64,000 nt of DNA from NCBI RefSeq assembly GCF_022557175.1, contig NZ_CP092915.1, forward strand, positions 3,844,001 to 3,908,000, written 5' to 3'. The number at the start of each line of letters is the position of its first letter. Position 1 is the first letter of the stretch. The notes beneath the pieces are model-generated. The model ran no database searches and was not told the DNA's origin. It was given only the letters and a program-made list of their open reading frames with translations. Origin of the DNA: Mycolicibacterium sp. YH-1 (lineage in GTDB: Bacteria > Actinomycetota > Actinomycetes > Mycobacteriales > Mycobacteriaceae). Positions 31,255-39,742 of this stretch are shown here, piece by piece. Both the position numbers and the translations under genes were made by a program.

Positions 31255-32099
31255 GTCCCACGTCAACAACCCCGGACGACACGACACCCGGTGGGTCGGA
31301 CCTAGCGCTCGACCCACCGGGTTGTGCGGTCCTGGTAATCGGCTGCGGAAACCTCCTGCGCGGCGACGACGGTGTGGGTCCCATCCTGGTTCGTCACCTC
31401 TGGGAACGCGGTATGCCGGAAGGGCTTCGGCTGGTGGACGGTGGCACCGCAGGAATGGATGTGGCGTTCCAGATGCGCGGGGCCGAGAAGGTGGTGATTG
31501 TCGACGCGTCGGCCACCGGCGCCGCTCCGGGAACTCTGTACCGGATCCCCGGTGCTGAGTTGGCCGAGCTCCCACCGCTGCAGAGTCTGCACACTCATTC
31601 GTTCCGCTGGGACCATGCCATCGCGTTCGCGCGTTGGGCGTTGGCGGACGCCTGCCCTTCCGACATCACAGTCTTTCTCATCGAAGCCGCCGACGTGTCA
31701 TTCGGCGCGGACCTGTCACCGGCGGTGACCGACGCAATGGAGAAGGTCATGAATGTTCTTGAAGCCGAGTGTATCTCTCCCCTGCGGCCGGTAGCCCCCG
31801 GCGATATCACCGTGGAGTTCACCGACGACGGCTATCTGCGGTTGGGCGCGGAGCTGTCCGCCGCCCGATTCCCGTCACACGTCGCGGCCGGCATGGTACG
31901 AGGTGACCAGCTCTGGCTGCTTCCACTGCGCGGCCCCCGCAGCGGCGGCCTGCTGCTCAAACAGCGCACCCCGGAGGGTGACCGAGCCCTACTGGTGCTT
32001 GAGCTGCTCCACGACACCATTCCCGCCGGCGAACGTCGAGCATTCTGGGACGACGCACACGGTGCGCTGCGTATTCCGTTGGAGCAGTCGAAGTGTTGA
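31251..32099 (+). CDS. Hydrogenase maturation protease with extra C-terminal domain
   Basis: Residues 25-175 are a HyaD/HybD-like endopeptidase, which removes the C-terminal tail of the large subunit after nickel insertion. Nickel-sensing residues can be seen as D40 (GCGNLLRGDDGVG), D85 (VIVDASATG) and H114 or H116 (SLHTHS). Typical proteases of this family are 150-200 residues, but this one has 282. The last 95 or so form a separate alpha/beta region (YLRLGAELSA to the end) that I do not recognise. The GTG at 31251 overlaps the hucL stop. Confidence 0.9.
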   Translation: MSPTSTTPDDTTPGGSDLALDPPGCAVLVIGCGNLLRGDDGVGPILVRHLWERGMPEGLRLVDGGTAGMDVAFQMRGAEKVVIVDASATGAAPGTLYRIPGAELAELPPLQSLHTHSFRWDHAIAFARWALADACPSDITVFLIEAADVSFGADLSPAVTDAMEKVMNVLEAECISPLRPVAPGDITVEFTDDGYLRLGAELSAARFPSHVAAGMVRGDQLWLLPLRGPRSGGLLLKQRTPEGDRALLVLELLHDTIPAGERRAFWDDAHGALRIPLEQSKC

Positions 32100-32350
32100 C
32101 TATGGCCGACCGATCCGACATCGAACCGCACACCGAGGACAACGAGGGCGGCTCCGAGCACGCACTCGCCATTGACACGGTGGTTGTCTACGAGCGCGGG
32201 CGGTGGGCCGTCGACATCATCGTCGTGTTCGCTGACGGCATCGTGCGCAAGCGTATTGACAACCATCCGACCCAGGCCCGCGCCGAGCTGTCGGCCCGCA
32301 TGATCAAACGGGCTGCCGAGCGTGACATACGAGGACCTCTCAATGGCTGA
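32093..32350 (+). CDS. Small hydrogenase-operon protein (85 aa), unknown function
   Basis: An 85-residue acidic protein that I do not recognise. Its middle is predicted beta (HALAIDTVVVYERGRWAVDI), and its end is a basic helix (SARMIKRAAERDI). The GTG at 32093 is chosen because GGAG is eight bases upstream, whereas the ATG at 32102 has no suitable site. It overlaps the protease gene by 7 bases and the next gene by 8, which supports expression as part of the operon. Confidence 0.65.
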   Translation: MLTMADRSDIEPHTEDNEGGSEHALAIDTVVVYERGRWAVDIIVVFADGIVRKRIDNHPTQARAELSARMIKRAAERDIRGPLNG

Positions 32351-33605
32351 TGCACTGGTTGATTCCGAGCTGGCTGTGCGGCCTCAGCCGCTCGGTGCGT
32401 TCCCACTGCCGCTCGGATACCTGCTGATACCGCCGGGGTCGGAGACCGAGGAGGCCCGCACCGCGATGCTGCAGGGGCGGCTGCCCGAACGCTGGCCGCC
32501 GGCCTTGCGCGCGCATGAACTGGCGGCCGCGGGTCAACGGGAGGCAGCCATCGATGCGCTGTGTGCCGACTCGACTGATAGCGACGACCCGGTCGCCCTC
32601 TACAACCGCTTCGTACTCGAACCAGACAGCGCTAATCCCGACGAACTGCGGTCCCGCCTAGGTGAATTCGCCATCCTCGTCGACGTGGTGCAGTTCGTCC
32701 TTGGCCGTACCGATGTTCCGCCGCAGGCTGACGGCGCCGACGGCGAACTGGCCGCGGCCGTACTGTCGGCCCAGGCAAGCCACGCATTGGCTGAGCAGGA
32801 GCCCGCGGCAGCGATCGAACTACTCGACCACGCCATCGAGATCACCGGTTCCGACTTCAGACCGCTGACCGGCCTGTTGCGCGGTGCGGCAGCCGCCGTC
32901 TGCCGGGACGTCGGAGACGAAAGCTGCATCACACGATTGCAACAGGCGCTGGCCGATCTAGACGGAGCCGACGGGTTGTGCGTGGAGCGAGCCGAAGTAC
33001 ATCTTTATCTGGCCGGCGCGCTGCACGAACAGGCGCAGGACCGGCCCGAGCTGCTACCGGCAGCCATCCCTCACTACCACGCGGCCCTGCAGCTGATCAA
33101 ATGCGAAGATGCGCCGACGATGTGGGCCGCCGCGCATTCCGGGCTGGCCACCGCGTACCTCACGATACCGATGGTGGAAGCGTCGGGTCAGCTCCGCCTT
33201 GGAGTGGCGGCCCAGTCCTTGCGCGCGGCACTGACTGTCTACACCCGCGAGACCCACCTACGGGAGTGGTCCAGTGTCCAACTGAATCTCGCCAACTCGC
33301 TGGTGTATACGCCGTCACGGCACCAGAAGGAGAACCTGGTCGAAGCCGTTGAGATCTACGAGGCCGTGCTGCAGACCCGCGACCGCGACGCCGATCCCCT
33401 CGGCCGCGCGAGAGTCCTGGCCAACCAGGGTAATGTGTTGGCGCACCTCGGCGCCTTCGACGATGCGAAGGCGAAGCTCTACGAGGCGCGGTACCTATTC
33501 GAAGATCTCGACGACAACGACTCGGTGCGCACGGTGCGCAGCGTGCTCGACGAGATCGCGCGCCAGTATGTGCTGTCCAGTACCGACGCCGAGGTGCCGC
33601 GATGA
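32343..33605 (+). CDS. TPR-like protein of the hydrogenase operon
   Basis: A 420-residue, almost wholly helical soluble protein. Pairs of helices with TPR-like spacing run from about residue 125 to 400: HALAEQEPAAAIELLDHAIE, then a run around AAIPHYHAALQLIK and LVEAVEIYEAVLQ. The N-terminal 60 residues (PQPLGAFPLPLGYLLIPPGS) are distinct. It likely binds another protein, perhaps a hydrogenase subunit or Hyp protein. The ATG at 32343 follows GAGGA by 7 bases. The stop overlaps the next gene start. Confidence 0.75.
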   Translation: MADALVDSELAVRPQPLGAFPLPLGYLLIPPGSETEEARTAMLQGRLPERWPPALRAHELAAAGQREAAIDALCADSTDSDDPVALYNRFVLEPDSANPDELRSRLGEFAILVDVVQFVLGRTDVPPQADGADGELAAAVLSAQASHALAEQEPAAAIELLDHAIEITGSDFRPLTGLLRGAAAAVCRDVGDESCITRLQQALADLDGADGLCVERAEVHLYLAGALHEQAQDRPELLPAAIPHYHAALQLIKCEDAPTMWAAAHSGLATAYLTIPMVEASGQLRLGVAAQSLRAALTVYTRETHLREWSSVQLNLANSLVYTPSRHQKENLVEAVEIYEAVLQTRDRDADPLGRARVLANQGNVLAHLGAFDDAKAKLYEARYLFEDLDDNDSVRTVRSVLDEIARQYVLSSTDAEVPR

Positions 33606-34516
33606 CCGCTACCGTGCCAGGCGTTTCCGTCCAACCACCCTCGGCCACAGTCGATCCCACGTTCGAACAGCTTGCCACCCGAGTCGATGAGGCGGTCAAG
33701 GCGCTCGAACAGCTGGAGCCGTCGGCGCGCGTTGTCGCCGAGGAGCTCAAGTCGGCGGTCGAAGCCATCCACCGCGCCGGTCTGGTCACCATCGTGCGAC
33801 GCTTACGAGCGGCCGACGTCACCCGACCGGTGTTGTTCGACCTCGTTGACGACCCGGTGGTGCATCTCCTGTTGTCGCTACACGAGATCGTGCGGCCGGA
33901 TCCGATGACACAGGCCACCAGGATGTTGCAAACGGTACGTCCGCAACTGCAAGGGCACGGCGGCGATGTCACGCTGGTGCGGATCGACGGTGGCACCGCA
34001 TTCGTGCGCCTGTCGGGTGCCTGCAACGGGTGTTCGATGTCGTCGGTGACGCTCCGCAATCTGGTAGAGAAGGCGCTCGTGGACGGCGTCGCATCGATCA
34101 GCGGTATTGAGGTCATGCCGAACGAACCGGAGCCGACGGTGATTTCGCCGGAGTCGTTGTTCTCGTCGGTTCATCGCGGCGACGACGGATGGGTACAGGC
34201 GGCTTCCATCACCGATATGCCCGACAACGGCCTGGTCGCCGTGCGGTTGACCGTGCCACAGACCGGGCGGGAGGTGTCGGTACTGCTGGTCAGCCAGAGT
34301 GGACAGCTGTCCTGCTATGTCAACGAATGTGCCCATGAGGCATTGCCTTTGGACAACGCGGTGTTCGACGCCGAGAACGGCACCCTGACCTGTCCGTGGC
34401 ATGGCTTCTGCTACGACGCCAGTTCCGGTGAATGCCTCACCGCTCCGGAGGCACAGCTCGAGCAACTGCCGCTGCGAGTGACCGGCGGGCAGATATGGAT
34501 CAGAGCCGGCGCATGA
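33602..34516 (+). CDS. NifU-like / Rieske [2Fe-2S] fusion protein
   Basis: A 304-residue fusion. Residues 100-175 are a NifU C-terminal (Nfu) domain with the cluster-carrier pair C141 and C144 (GACNGCSMSS). Residues 195-300 are a Rieske domain with ligands C243, H245, C264 and H267 (CAH, then CPWH). The N-terminal 100 residues are helical and unassigned. It could carry clusters to the hydrogenase or pass electrons; a small soluble Rieske domain of this type is ferredoxin-like. The gene overlaps its neighbours by four bases on both sides. Confidence 0.88.
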   Translation: MTATVPGVSVQPPSATVDPTFEQLATRVDEAVKALEQLEPSARVVAEELKSAVEAIHRAGLVTIVRRLRAADVTRPVLFDLVDDPVVHLLLSLHEIVRPDPMTQATRMLQTVRPQLQGHGGDVTLVRIDGGTAFVRLSGACNGCSMSSVTLRNLVEKALVDGVASISGIEVMPNEPEPTVISPESLFSSVHRGDDGWVQAASITDMPDNGLVAVRLTVPQTGREVSVLLVSQSGQLSCYVNECAHEALPLDNAVFDAENGTLTCPWHGFCYDASSGECLTAPEAQLEQLPLRVTGGQIWIRAGA

Positions 34517-35706
34517 CGAGCCTAACTGTGCGAACCAGCCTTTCCCCCGCGAAACCTCGCGTGGACCCGGCTGCGGGGGTTGACCTCACCAACGGCTGGG
34601 CTCCTGAGGTGTGGCTGGGGGCGCCCGCATCAGGCGGGCTGGCGCTGCCAGCCGCCAACCCGACCCTGGCCTGGATGTACTCCCCGCGGTGCGTGTTCTT
34701 CAATGACGATCATCTGGTGGCCGCCGATTCGGGGAATCACCGGGTCTTGATCTGGCACGGCATCCCCACCCGGGACGGACAACCGGCCGATGTGGTGCTC
34801 GGCCAACCCGACGCAGTGTCCGAAGGTCGCGCGTCCGGCGGGCGCGGTCCGGAGAACGGGGTGAATCTCCCCACCGGAGTTCTCATTCACGACGGGCGGC
34901 TCATCGTGGCCGACGCCTGGCACCACCGCATTCTGGTGTGGAACACGGTGCCTAAAATCCACGGCACCCCACCCGATCTGGTGCTCGGCCAGCCGGACAT
35001 GTCATCAGTTGAACCGAACGCCGGAGGTGACTGCAGCGCGTCGTCGCTGTACTGGCCGTTCGGGATAGCCGTTATCGGGTCGACATTCTGGGTTGCCGAC
35101 ACCGGCAACCGCCGGGTGCTCGGCTGGACCCGCGGGTTGCCCGCACCTCACCAACCCGCCGACATCGTGCTGGGCCAGCCCGACACTTCGCACCGCGAGG
35201 AGAACCGCGGCGAGGTGGTGGGCCACCGTAGCTTCCGCTGGCCGCACAGCCTCACCGGTACCGAGGGACTTATCCTCGTTGCCGACGCCGGTGATCACCG
35301 CGTGTTGGGCTGGTCACCTCCGCCCGACGGCGACGTGCCGGCCGACCTGGTGCTGGGGCAGCCCGATTTCGTGACCGCCCAGGAATGGCCGTACGGTCCG
35401 CAGCGGGGTGACCGGCTGCGATTCCCCTACGCGGCCAGCTTCGACACCACCGGCACTTCCGGTGGGCGTTTGGCTGTCGCCGACACCGCCAACAACCGCA
35501 TCCTGTTGTGGGACGGACTGCCCGCCGATGGCCGGGCGGCCGACCATGTGCTTGCCCAGCCGACGTTCGCGGCCAACGGCGAAAACCACTGGGACGCCGT
35601 TACTCACGACTCCCTGTGCTGGCCCTACGGCGTGTGGTTACGCGGCGACCGCCTCGCGGTGGCCGACTCGGGCAACAACCGCATCATGATCTGGCGGCGA
35701 CGTTGA
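34513..35706 (+). CDS. NHL-repeat beta-propeller protein of the hydrogenase operon
   Basis: A 397-residue protein made of NHL-like blades. VADSGNHRVLIW and four near-copies (VADAWHHRILVW, VADTGNRRVLGW, VADAGDHRVLGW, VADTANNRILLW, then VADSGNNRIMIW) alternate with the phrase PADVVLGQPD and its variants, giving about six blades. There is no signal peptide, so it is cytosolic. Its role is unknown; a propeller could serve as a docking platform. ATG at 34513 overlaps the fusion gene stop, and the stop overlaps the hypF TTG. Confidence 0.88.
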   Translation: MTSLTVRTSLSPAKPRVDPAAGVDLTNGWAPEVWLGAPASGGLALPAANPTLAWMYSPRCVFFNDDHLVAADSGNHRVLIWHGIPTRDGQPADVVLGQPDAVSEGRASGGRGPENGVNLPTGVLIHDGRLIVADAWHHRILVWNTVPKIHGTPPDLVLGQPDMSSVEPNAGGDCSASSLYWPFGIAVIGSTFWVADTGNRRVLGWTRGLPAPHQPADIVLGQPDTSHREENRGEVVGHRSFRWPHSLTGTEGLILVADAGDHRVLGWSPPPDGDVPADLVLGQPDFVTAQEWPYGPQRGDRLRFPYAASFDTTGTSGGRLAVADTANNRILLWDGLPADGRAADHVLAQPTFAANGENHWDAVTHDSLCWPYGVWLRGDRLAVADSGNNRIMIWRRR

Positions 35707-38099
35707 TCCAGTCGCAGGCGCCGGCCGCTCCGGCTACCCGACACCGGTTCACCGTCACCGGCGTCGTACAGGGCGTCGGCTTCCGGCCGTTCGTGCATCG
35801 GATCGCCACCGAACTGGGTCTGTCCGGTGTCGTGGGCAACGACTCAGCGGCCGTGTTCATCGACGTTCAGGGCAGTGCGGCCGCGATCGCGGAATTCGGC
35901 CAGCGGCTGCGCCTCGACGCACCACCACTGGCCGTCGTCGATGGCGTGTCGAGCAAGCCACTCGTCGTTGACCCGCAGTGGGGCAATGATTTCCGTATCG
36001 TCACCAGTCGCAGCACGGCATCGTCACCCACTGCGACCCCGCCGGATATCGCGGTTTGTGACGACTGCCTGGCTGAATTGTTCGATCCGTCCAACCGCCG
36101 TCATCGCCACCCGTTCATCACGTGCACCAACTGCGGTCCTCGGTTCACCATCATCCGGGAACTGCCATATGACCGTTCCGCCACCACCATGGCCGACTTT
36201 CCCATGTGTGCGCGCTGCGCCGGCGAGTACCACGACCCGACGAACCGGCGATTCCATGCGCAGCCGCTCGCCTGCCCGGACTGCGGCCCGTCGCTGTGGT
36301 TCACCGGCCCGGGCGGTCGCATCGATGACGTGGAGACGGCGCTTGCCGCGGTCAAACACGAACTGGCCGCCGGTCACATCGTGGCCATCAAGGGCATCGG
36401 GGGTTACCACCTCGGGTGCGCGCCCGCGAACGAAGCGGCGGTCAGCGCGCTGCGGCAGCGTAAATCGCGTGGCGGCAAGCCTTTTGCCCTCCTCGTTCGC
36501 GATCTCCACGTCGCCCGGAGATACGCGCACATCGATGCGACCGAAGCGTACATCCTCGCCAGCCCCGCCCGGCCGATCGTGCTGCTACGACGCAGGGATG
36601 ACGCGCCGATCGCTGCCGGCGTAGCTCCGGGAAGCCCGCTGATCGGGCTGGTGCTGCCGTACTCGCCGGTCCACCACCTGCTGCTGGCACCAGTACCCGG
36701 CACCGACCCGTCCGATCCCGAAGCCATCGTGTTGACCAGCGCCAACCGCTCCGACGAACCGATCTGCTCGACCGCCGAGGACGCCGCTCGCCGGCTGCCT
36801 GCACTCGCCGACGCGGTCCTTGACCACGACAGGCCCATCCACGTGCCGTGCGACGATTCCGTTGTCCGAGTCGTCGACGGACACGAGCTGCCGATCCGGC
36901 GGTCCCGCGGCTATGCTCCACTGCCCGTTGACCTCGGGTGTGACGGGCCAGCCGTGCTCGCGGTCGGCGGAGAACTCAAGAACACGTTCTGCCTCACCGA
37001 CGGCCGCCGCGCCTTCTGCTCGGCTCATATCGGCGATATGGGCAGCGTGGCCACGCTCAAAGCGTTCACCCGATCGGTCCGCCAGCTCAGCGAGATTCGC
37101 CGGGAGCCCGCGCGCATCGCCGCTGATCTGCATCCCCGGTATGTGACCCGAAGCTGGGCCGAGCACAACGCCGGTGAGCGTCCATTGGATCTGGTGCAGC
37201 ACCACCACGCTCACGTCGTATCGCTGCTCGCCGAGCACGGCATGCTGGGTGAGCCGATCGTCGGTATCGCATTCGACGGCACCGGTTACGGTTGCGACCA
37301 CACCGTCTGGGGAGGCGAGATTCTGCTTCTCGGCCACGACTCGCACCGCTTCACCCGGGCCGGGCACCTGGCCGCGGTGCCGTTGGCCGGTGGCGATGCC
37401 GCCGTACGCAACCCGTGGCGGATGGCCTTGGCTCATCTTTGGCAGGCCCGGGTCGCGTGGCGCTCCGGCATGGCGCCCGTCGCCGCCGCCACCGCCGCCG
37501 AGTTGCCGCTGCTACGAACACAATTCGCCACCGGACGCGGCTGCGTACCGACGACCAGCATGGGCCGGCTGTTTGATGCCGTGGCCTCTCTGCTCGATCT
37601 TCGCCAGCAGATCGACTACGAGGGCCAGGCCGCCATCGAACTCGAAGTCCTTGCCGCCTCGGTCTGTGCTGACATCGCCATCCCGACATCGGTGCCGTTG
37701 CGGCTGGAAGTCCGCCCGGACGGCATCCTCGACCCCACACCCATGATCGCGGCGTTGATGTCGGAAGAGCACCAGGGCGCCGACCCCGCGACGCTGGCAT
37801 CTGCGTTCCACCACGCCGTCGCGGTCGCAGTTACCGAAGTCGCCCAACAGGTCGCCGGCCCTATCCGCACGGTCGGGCTGACCGGTGGGGTCTTCCAGAA
37901 CGTGCTGCTGCTGCGCACGTGCCGGCAGCTCCTGGAACAGGCCGGATTTCATGTCTTGATCCACCGCACGGTGCCGCCGAACGACGGCGGGCTGGCGCTC
38001 GGCCAGGCCGCGGTGTCAGTCCTGACCGCCCTGGACGATTCAGCATCGGCCGGTACCGAAGCCCCGAAACGTAGCGAAAGGATACCGCGATGTGTTTAG
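35703..38099 (+). CDS. hypF: Carbamoyltransferase HypF
   Basis: A 798-residue HypF that makes the cyanide ligands of the active site from carbamoyl phosphate, with HypE. In order: acylphosphatase domain (GVVQGVGFRPFVHR, about 20-34), two zinc fingers (C119, C122, C141, C144 and C169, C172, C191, C194), a YrdC-like domain (about 210-390, IKGIGGYHLGC), and a Kae1-like domain with LVQHHHAHVVSLLAEH. The start is a TTG at 35703, within the stop of the NHL gene; no better start is near the acylphosphatase domain. The stop overlaps hypC by 10 bases. Confidence 0.95.
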   Translation: MIQSQAPAAPATRHRFTVTGVVQGVGFRPFVHRIATELGLSGVVGNDSAAVFIDVQGSAAAIAEFGQRLRLDAPPLAVVDGVSSKPLVVDPQWGNDFRIVTSRSTASSPTATPPDIAVCDDCLAELFDPSNRRHRHPFITCTNCGPRFTIIRELPYDRSATTMADFPMCARCAGEYHDPTNRRFHAQPLACPDCGPSLWFTGPGGRIDDVETALAAVKHELAAGHIVAIKGIGGYHLGCAPANEAAVSALRQRKSRGGKPFALLVRDLHVARRYAHIDATEAYILASPARPIVLLRRRDDAPIAAGVAPGSPLIGLVLPYSPVHHLLLAPVPGTDPSDPEAIVLTSANRSDEPICSTAEDAARRLPALADAVLDHDRPIHVPCDDSVVRVVDGHELPIRRSRGYAPLPVDLGCDGPAVLAVGGELKNTFCLTDGRRAFCSAHIGDMGSVATLKAFTRSVRQLSEIRREPARIAADLHPRYVTRSWAEHNAGERPLDLVQHHHAHVVSLLAEHGMLGEPIVGIAFDGTGYGCDHTVWGGEILLLGHDSHRFTRAGHLAAVPLAGGDAAVRNPWRMALAHLWQARVAWRSGMAPVAAATAAELPLLRTQFATGRGCVPTTSMGRLFDAVASLLDLRQQIDYEGQAAIELEVLAASVCADIAIPTSVPLRLEVRPDGILDPTPMIAALMSEEHQGADPATLASAFHHAVAVAVTEVAQQVAGPIRTVGLTGGVFQNVLLLRTCRQLLEQAGFHVLIHRTVPPNDGGLALGQAAVSVLTALDDSASAGTEAPKRSERIPRCV

Positions 38100-38338
38100 G
38101 GATTCCCGGCAGGATTGCCGAAGTGTGGGACGCGCCCGACGGCGGGCGCTTCGCCCACGTCGAGTTCGGCGACGAAATGAAAACCGCTTCGCTGGCGTAC
38201 CTCCCCGACCTCGCGGTCGGCGACTACACGATCCTGCACGCAGGATTCGCACTGACCCGGATCGACGAGCAGTCTGCGCAACTCACCCTCGCCACAATGC
38301 GCGAATACGGAGTGTTCGGCGAACAGGACGCATCATGA
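38090..38338 (+). CDS. hypC: Hydrogenase maturation chaperone HypC (first copy)
   Basis: An 82-residue HypC. The essential Cys2 is in MCLGIPGRI, and the oligonucleotide-binding-like fold follows. HypC carries the Fe(CN)2CO unit with HypD and binds the large-subunit precursor. GAAAGGA precedes the ATG, which lies inside hypF. The stop overlaps the next gene (ATGA). Confidence 0.94.
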   Translation: MCLGIPGRIAEVWDAPDGGRFAHVEFGDEMKTASLAYLPDLAVGDYTILHAGFALTRIDEQSAQLTLATMREYGVFGEQDAS

Positions 38339-39063
38339 CCACCATTGCGCCTCAGGGCATCTTCGCCGACCTGGCCGCCGACTTGGCCGCCGACTTGGCC
38401 GCCGCCTCCCTGGCACTGGCACAGCGGTTCTCCGACTCCGCCACTGCCTGGTGCATTGCCCCGGCGTTTCCGCCGCACGCCCAGCACATCGCGGTGGAGT
38501 TCGTGCACCCGGTCATCGTCGGGAAGCGGGCGCTGCCCGCGGTGGCGCTGACCGGCGCTGACCTCGTTGGTCAAGTTCGGGTGTCCGCGCGGCGGGGCGA
38601 CGTGGTGATCGCCGTCGCCGCCGCGTCCGATCCCGTGGTAGCCGCGATCATGCGCCGCGCGCCCGCCTGGGGGGTCAGCACCATCTGGATCGGCAACGGT
38701 CCGCGGCCGGCCCCCGGCGCGGCCGACCATGTGCTCTGGCTCGACGATCCCGATCCGAGACTGCCAGCCACTGGCGAGTTCGTCCTCATGTACCACCTGT
38801 TGTGGGAGTTGACCCATGTGTGCTTCGAGCACCCGGGTCTGCTGACGAATCCACAGGAGGACTGCACCGAGGACGTGTGCATCACATGCAGCGACGAAGG
38901 CCGCCTCGGCGAAGTGATCTCCACGGCCGCCGACGGAACGGCCACGGTGCGCACCGCGCGGGCCACCGAGACGGTGATCGCGACATTGGCCTGGCCGCTC
39001 GCGCCGGGAGATGTGGTACTCGTGCACGCCGGCACGGCGATCAGCAAAGTAGCCGAGGAATGA
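38335..39063 (+). CDS. HypC-like domain fused to an N-terminal sugar-isomerase-like region
   Basis: A 242-residue protein. About residues 20-165 have the look of a SIS-like alpha/beta domain (VVIAVAAASDPVVAAIMRRA; GVSTIWIGNG). The end (about 180-242) resembles HypC but opens with CITCSDEGRLGEVIS (C182, C185) instead of MCLGIPG. C177 is also nearby. It may be a specialised chaperone or scaffold for the hydrogenase. A DNA repeat near the start encodes DLAADLAADLAA. I cannot name its activity. Confidence 0.7.
   Translation: MTTIAPQGIFADLAADLAADLAAASLALAQRFSDSATAWCIAPAFPPHAQHIAVEFVHPVIVGKRALPAVALTGADLVGQVRVSARRGDVVIAVAAASDPVVAAIMRRAPAWGVSTIWIGNGPRPAPGAADHVLWLDDPDPRLPATGEFVLMYHLLWELTHVCFEHPGLLTNPQEDCTEDVCITCSDEGRLGEVISTAADGTATVRTARATETVIATLAWPLAPGDVVLVHAGTAISKVAEE
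38368..38403. repeat. Three tandem 12-bp units in a coding region
   Basis: Three successive copies of GAC(C/T)TGGCCGCC encode DLAADLAADLAA at residues 12-23 of the HypC-like fusion. The second and third are identical; the first differs at one base. The repeat keeps frame, so copy-number changes would alter only helix length. Confidence 0.85.
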
Positions 39064-39067
39064 CACC

Positions 39068-39742
39068 ATGAGCCAACAGGATTTCGATACGAACCCGATC
39101 GATGAAGCAACCAACTTCCTTTATCCGTTCATCGATTCACACGAAACCGATGCCAGCGCGCTTCTTGCCGACTTGACCAGATCCGCCCAGGCCAAAGCGG
39201 CTGACAGTGCGGCGCTGCGGCAGTCCAGCGTGCAGGCGTGCAGCCACCTGCTCGCGACCGCCAGTGCGGAGGTGGCGCGCAGGTTCTCCGCCGGCGGGAG
39301 AATGTTCACCTTCGGCAACGGTGGCAGCTCGACCGACGCCGCCACCATGGCCGCACTGTTCGCCCAGCCGGCGTCGGGACGTGCGCTACCCGCCTGGTCG
39401 CTCACCGCCGACCAGGCGGTCCTCACCGCACTGGGTAACGACGTCGGATTCGATCTGGTGTTCGCCCGCCAACTCATCGCCCGAGCGGGTCCAAACGATG
39501 TCGCCGTGGCGATGTCGACCAGCGGTAACTCGGCCGACCTGCTGATCGCGTTGCGCGAGGCGCGCAGCCGTGGCCTCTACACAATCGGTTTCGCGGGCTA
39601 CGACGGTGGTGCGTTCACCGACAACACCGACGTCGACATCTGCCTTGTCGTCAATTCGCAGAGCGTGCACCGCATTCAGGAATCGCAGGCACTGCTCGGC
39701 TATCAGCTCTGGGTCGCCGTACAAGCGGAGGTAGAGCCATGA
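39068..39742 (+). CDS. SIS-domain (GmhA-like) protein of the hydrogenase operon
   Basis: A 224-residue protein with a sugar isomerase fold. FTFGNGGSSTDAATMAALF is the phosphosugar-binding loop, as in phosphoheptose isomerase GmhA, followed by AMSTSGNSADLLIALREARSRG (SIS core). No heptose genes are nearby, so a maturation role is more likely than sugar metabolism. Its ATG is 4 bases after the stop of the HypC-like fusion, and its end overlaps hypE by four bases. Confidence 0.85.
   Translation: MSQQDFDTNPIDEATNFLYPFIDSHETDASALLADLTRSAQAKAADSAALRQSSVQACSHLLATASAEVARRFSAGGRMFTFGNGGSSTDAATMAALFAQPASGRALPAWSLTADQAVLTALGNDVGFDLVFARQLIARAGPNDVAVAMSTSGNSADLLIALREARSRGLYTIGFAGYDGGAFTDNTDVDICLVVNSQSVHRIQESQALLGYQLWVAVQAEVEP

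Noticed and set aside
34720..35700. DNA-level repeats in the NHL gene
   Set aside because: The repeated phrases are protein blade motifs with varied codons, not recent DNA duplications.
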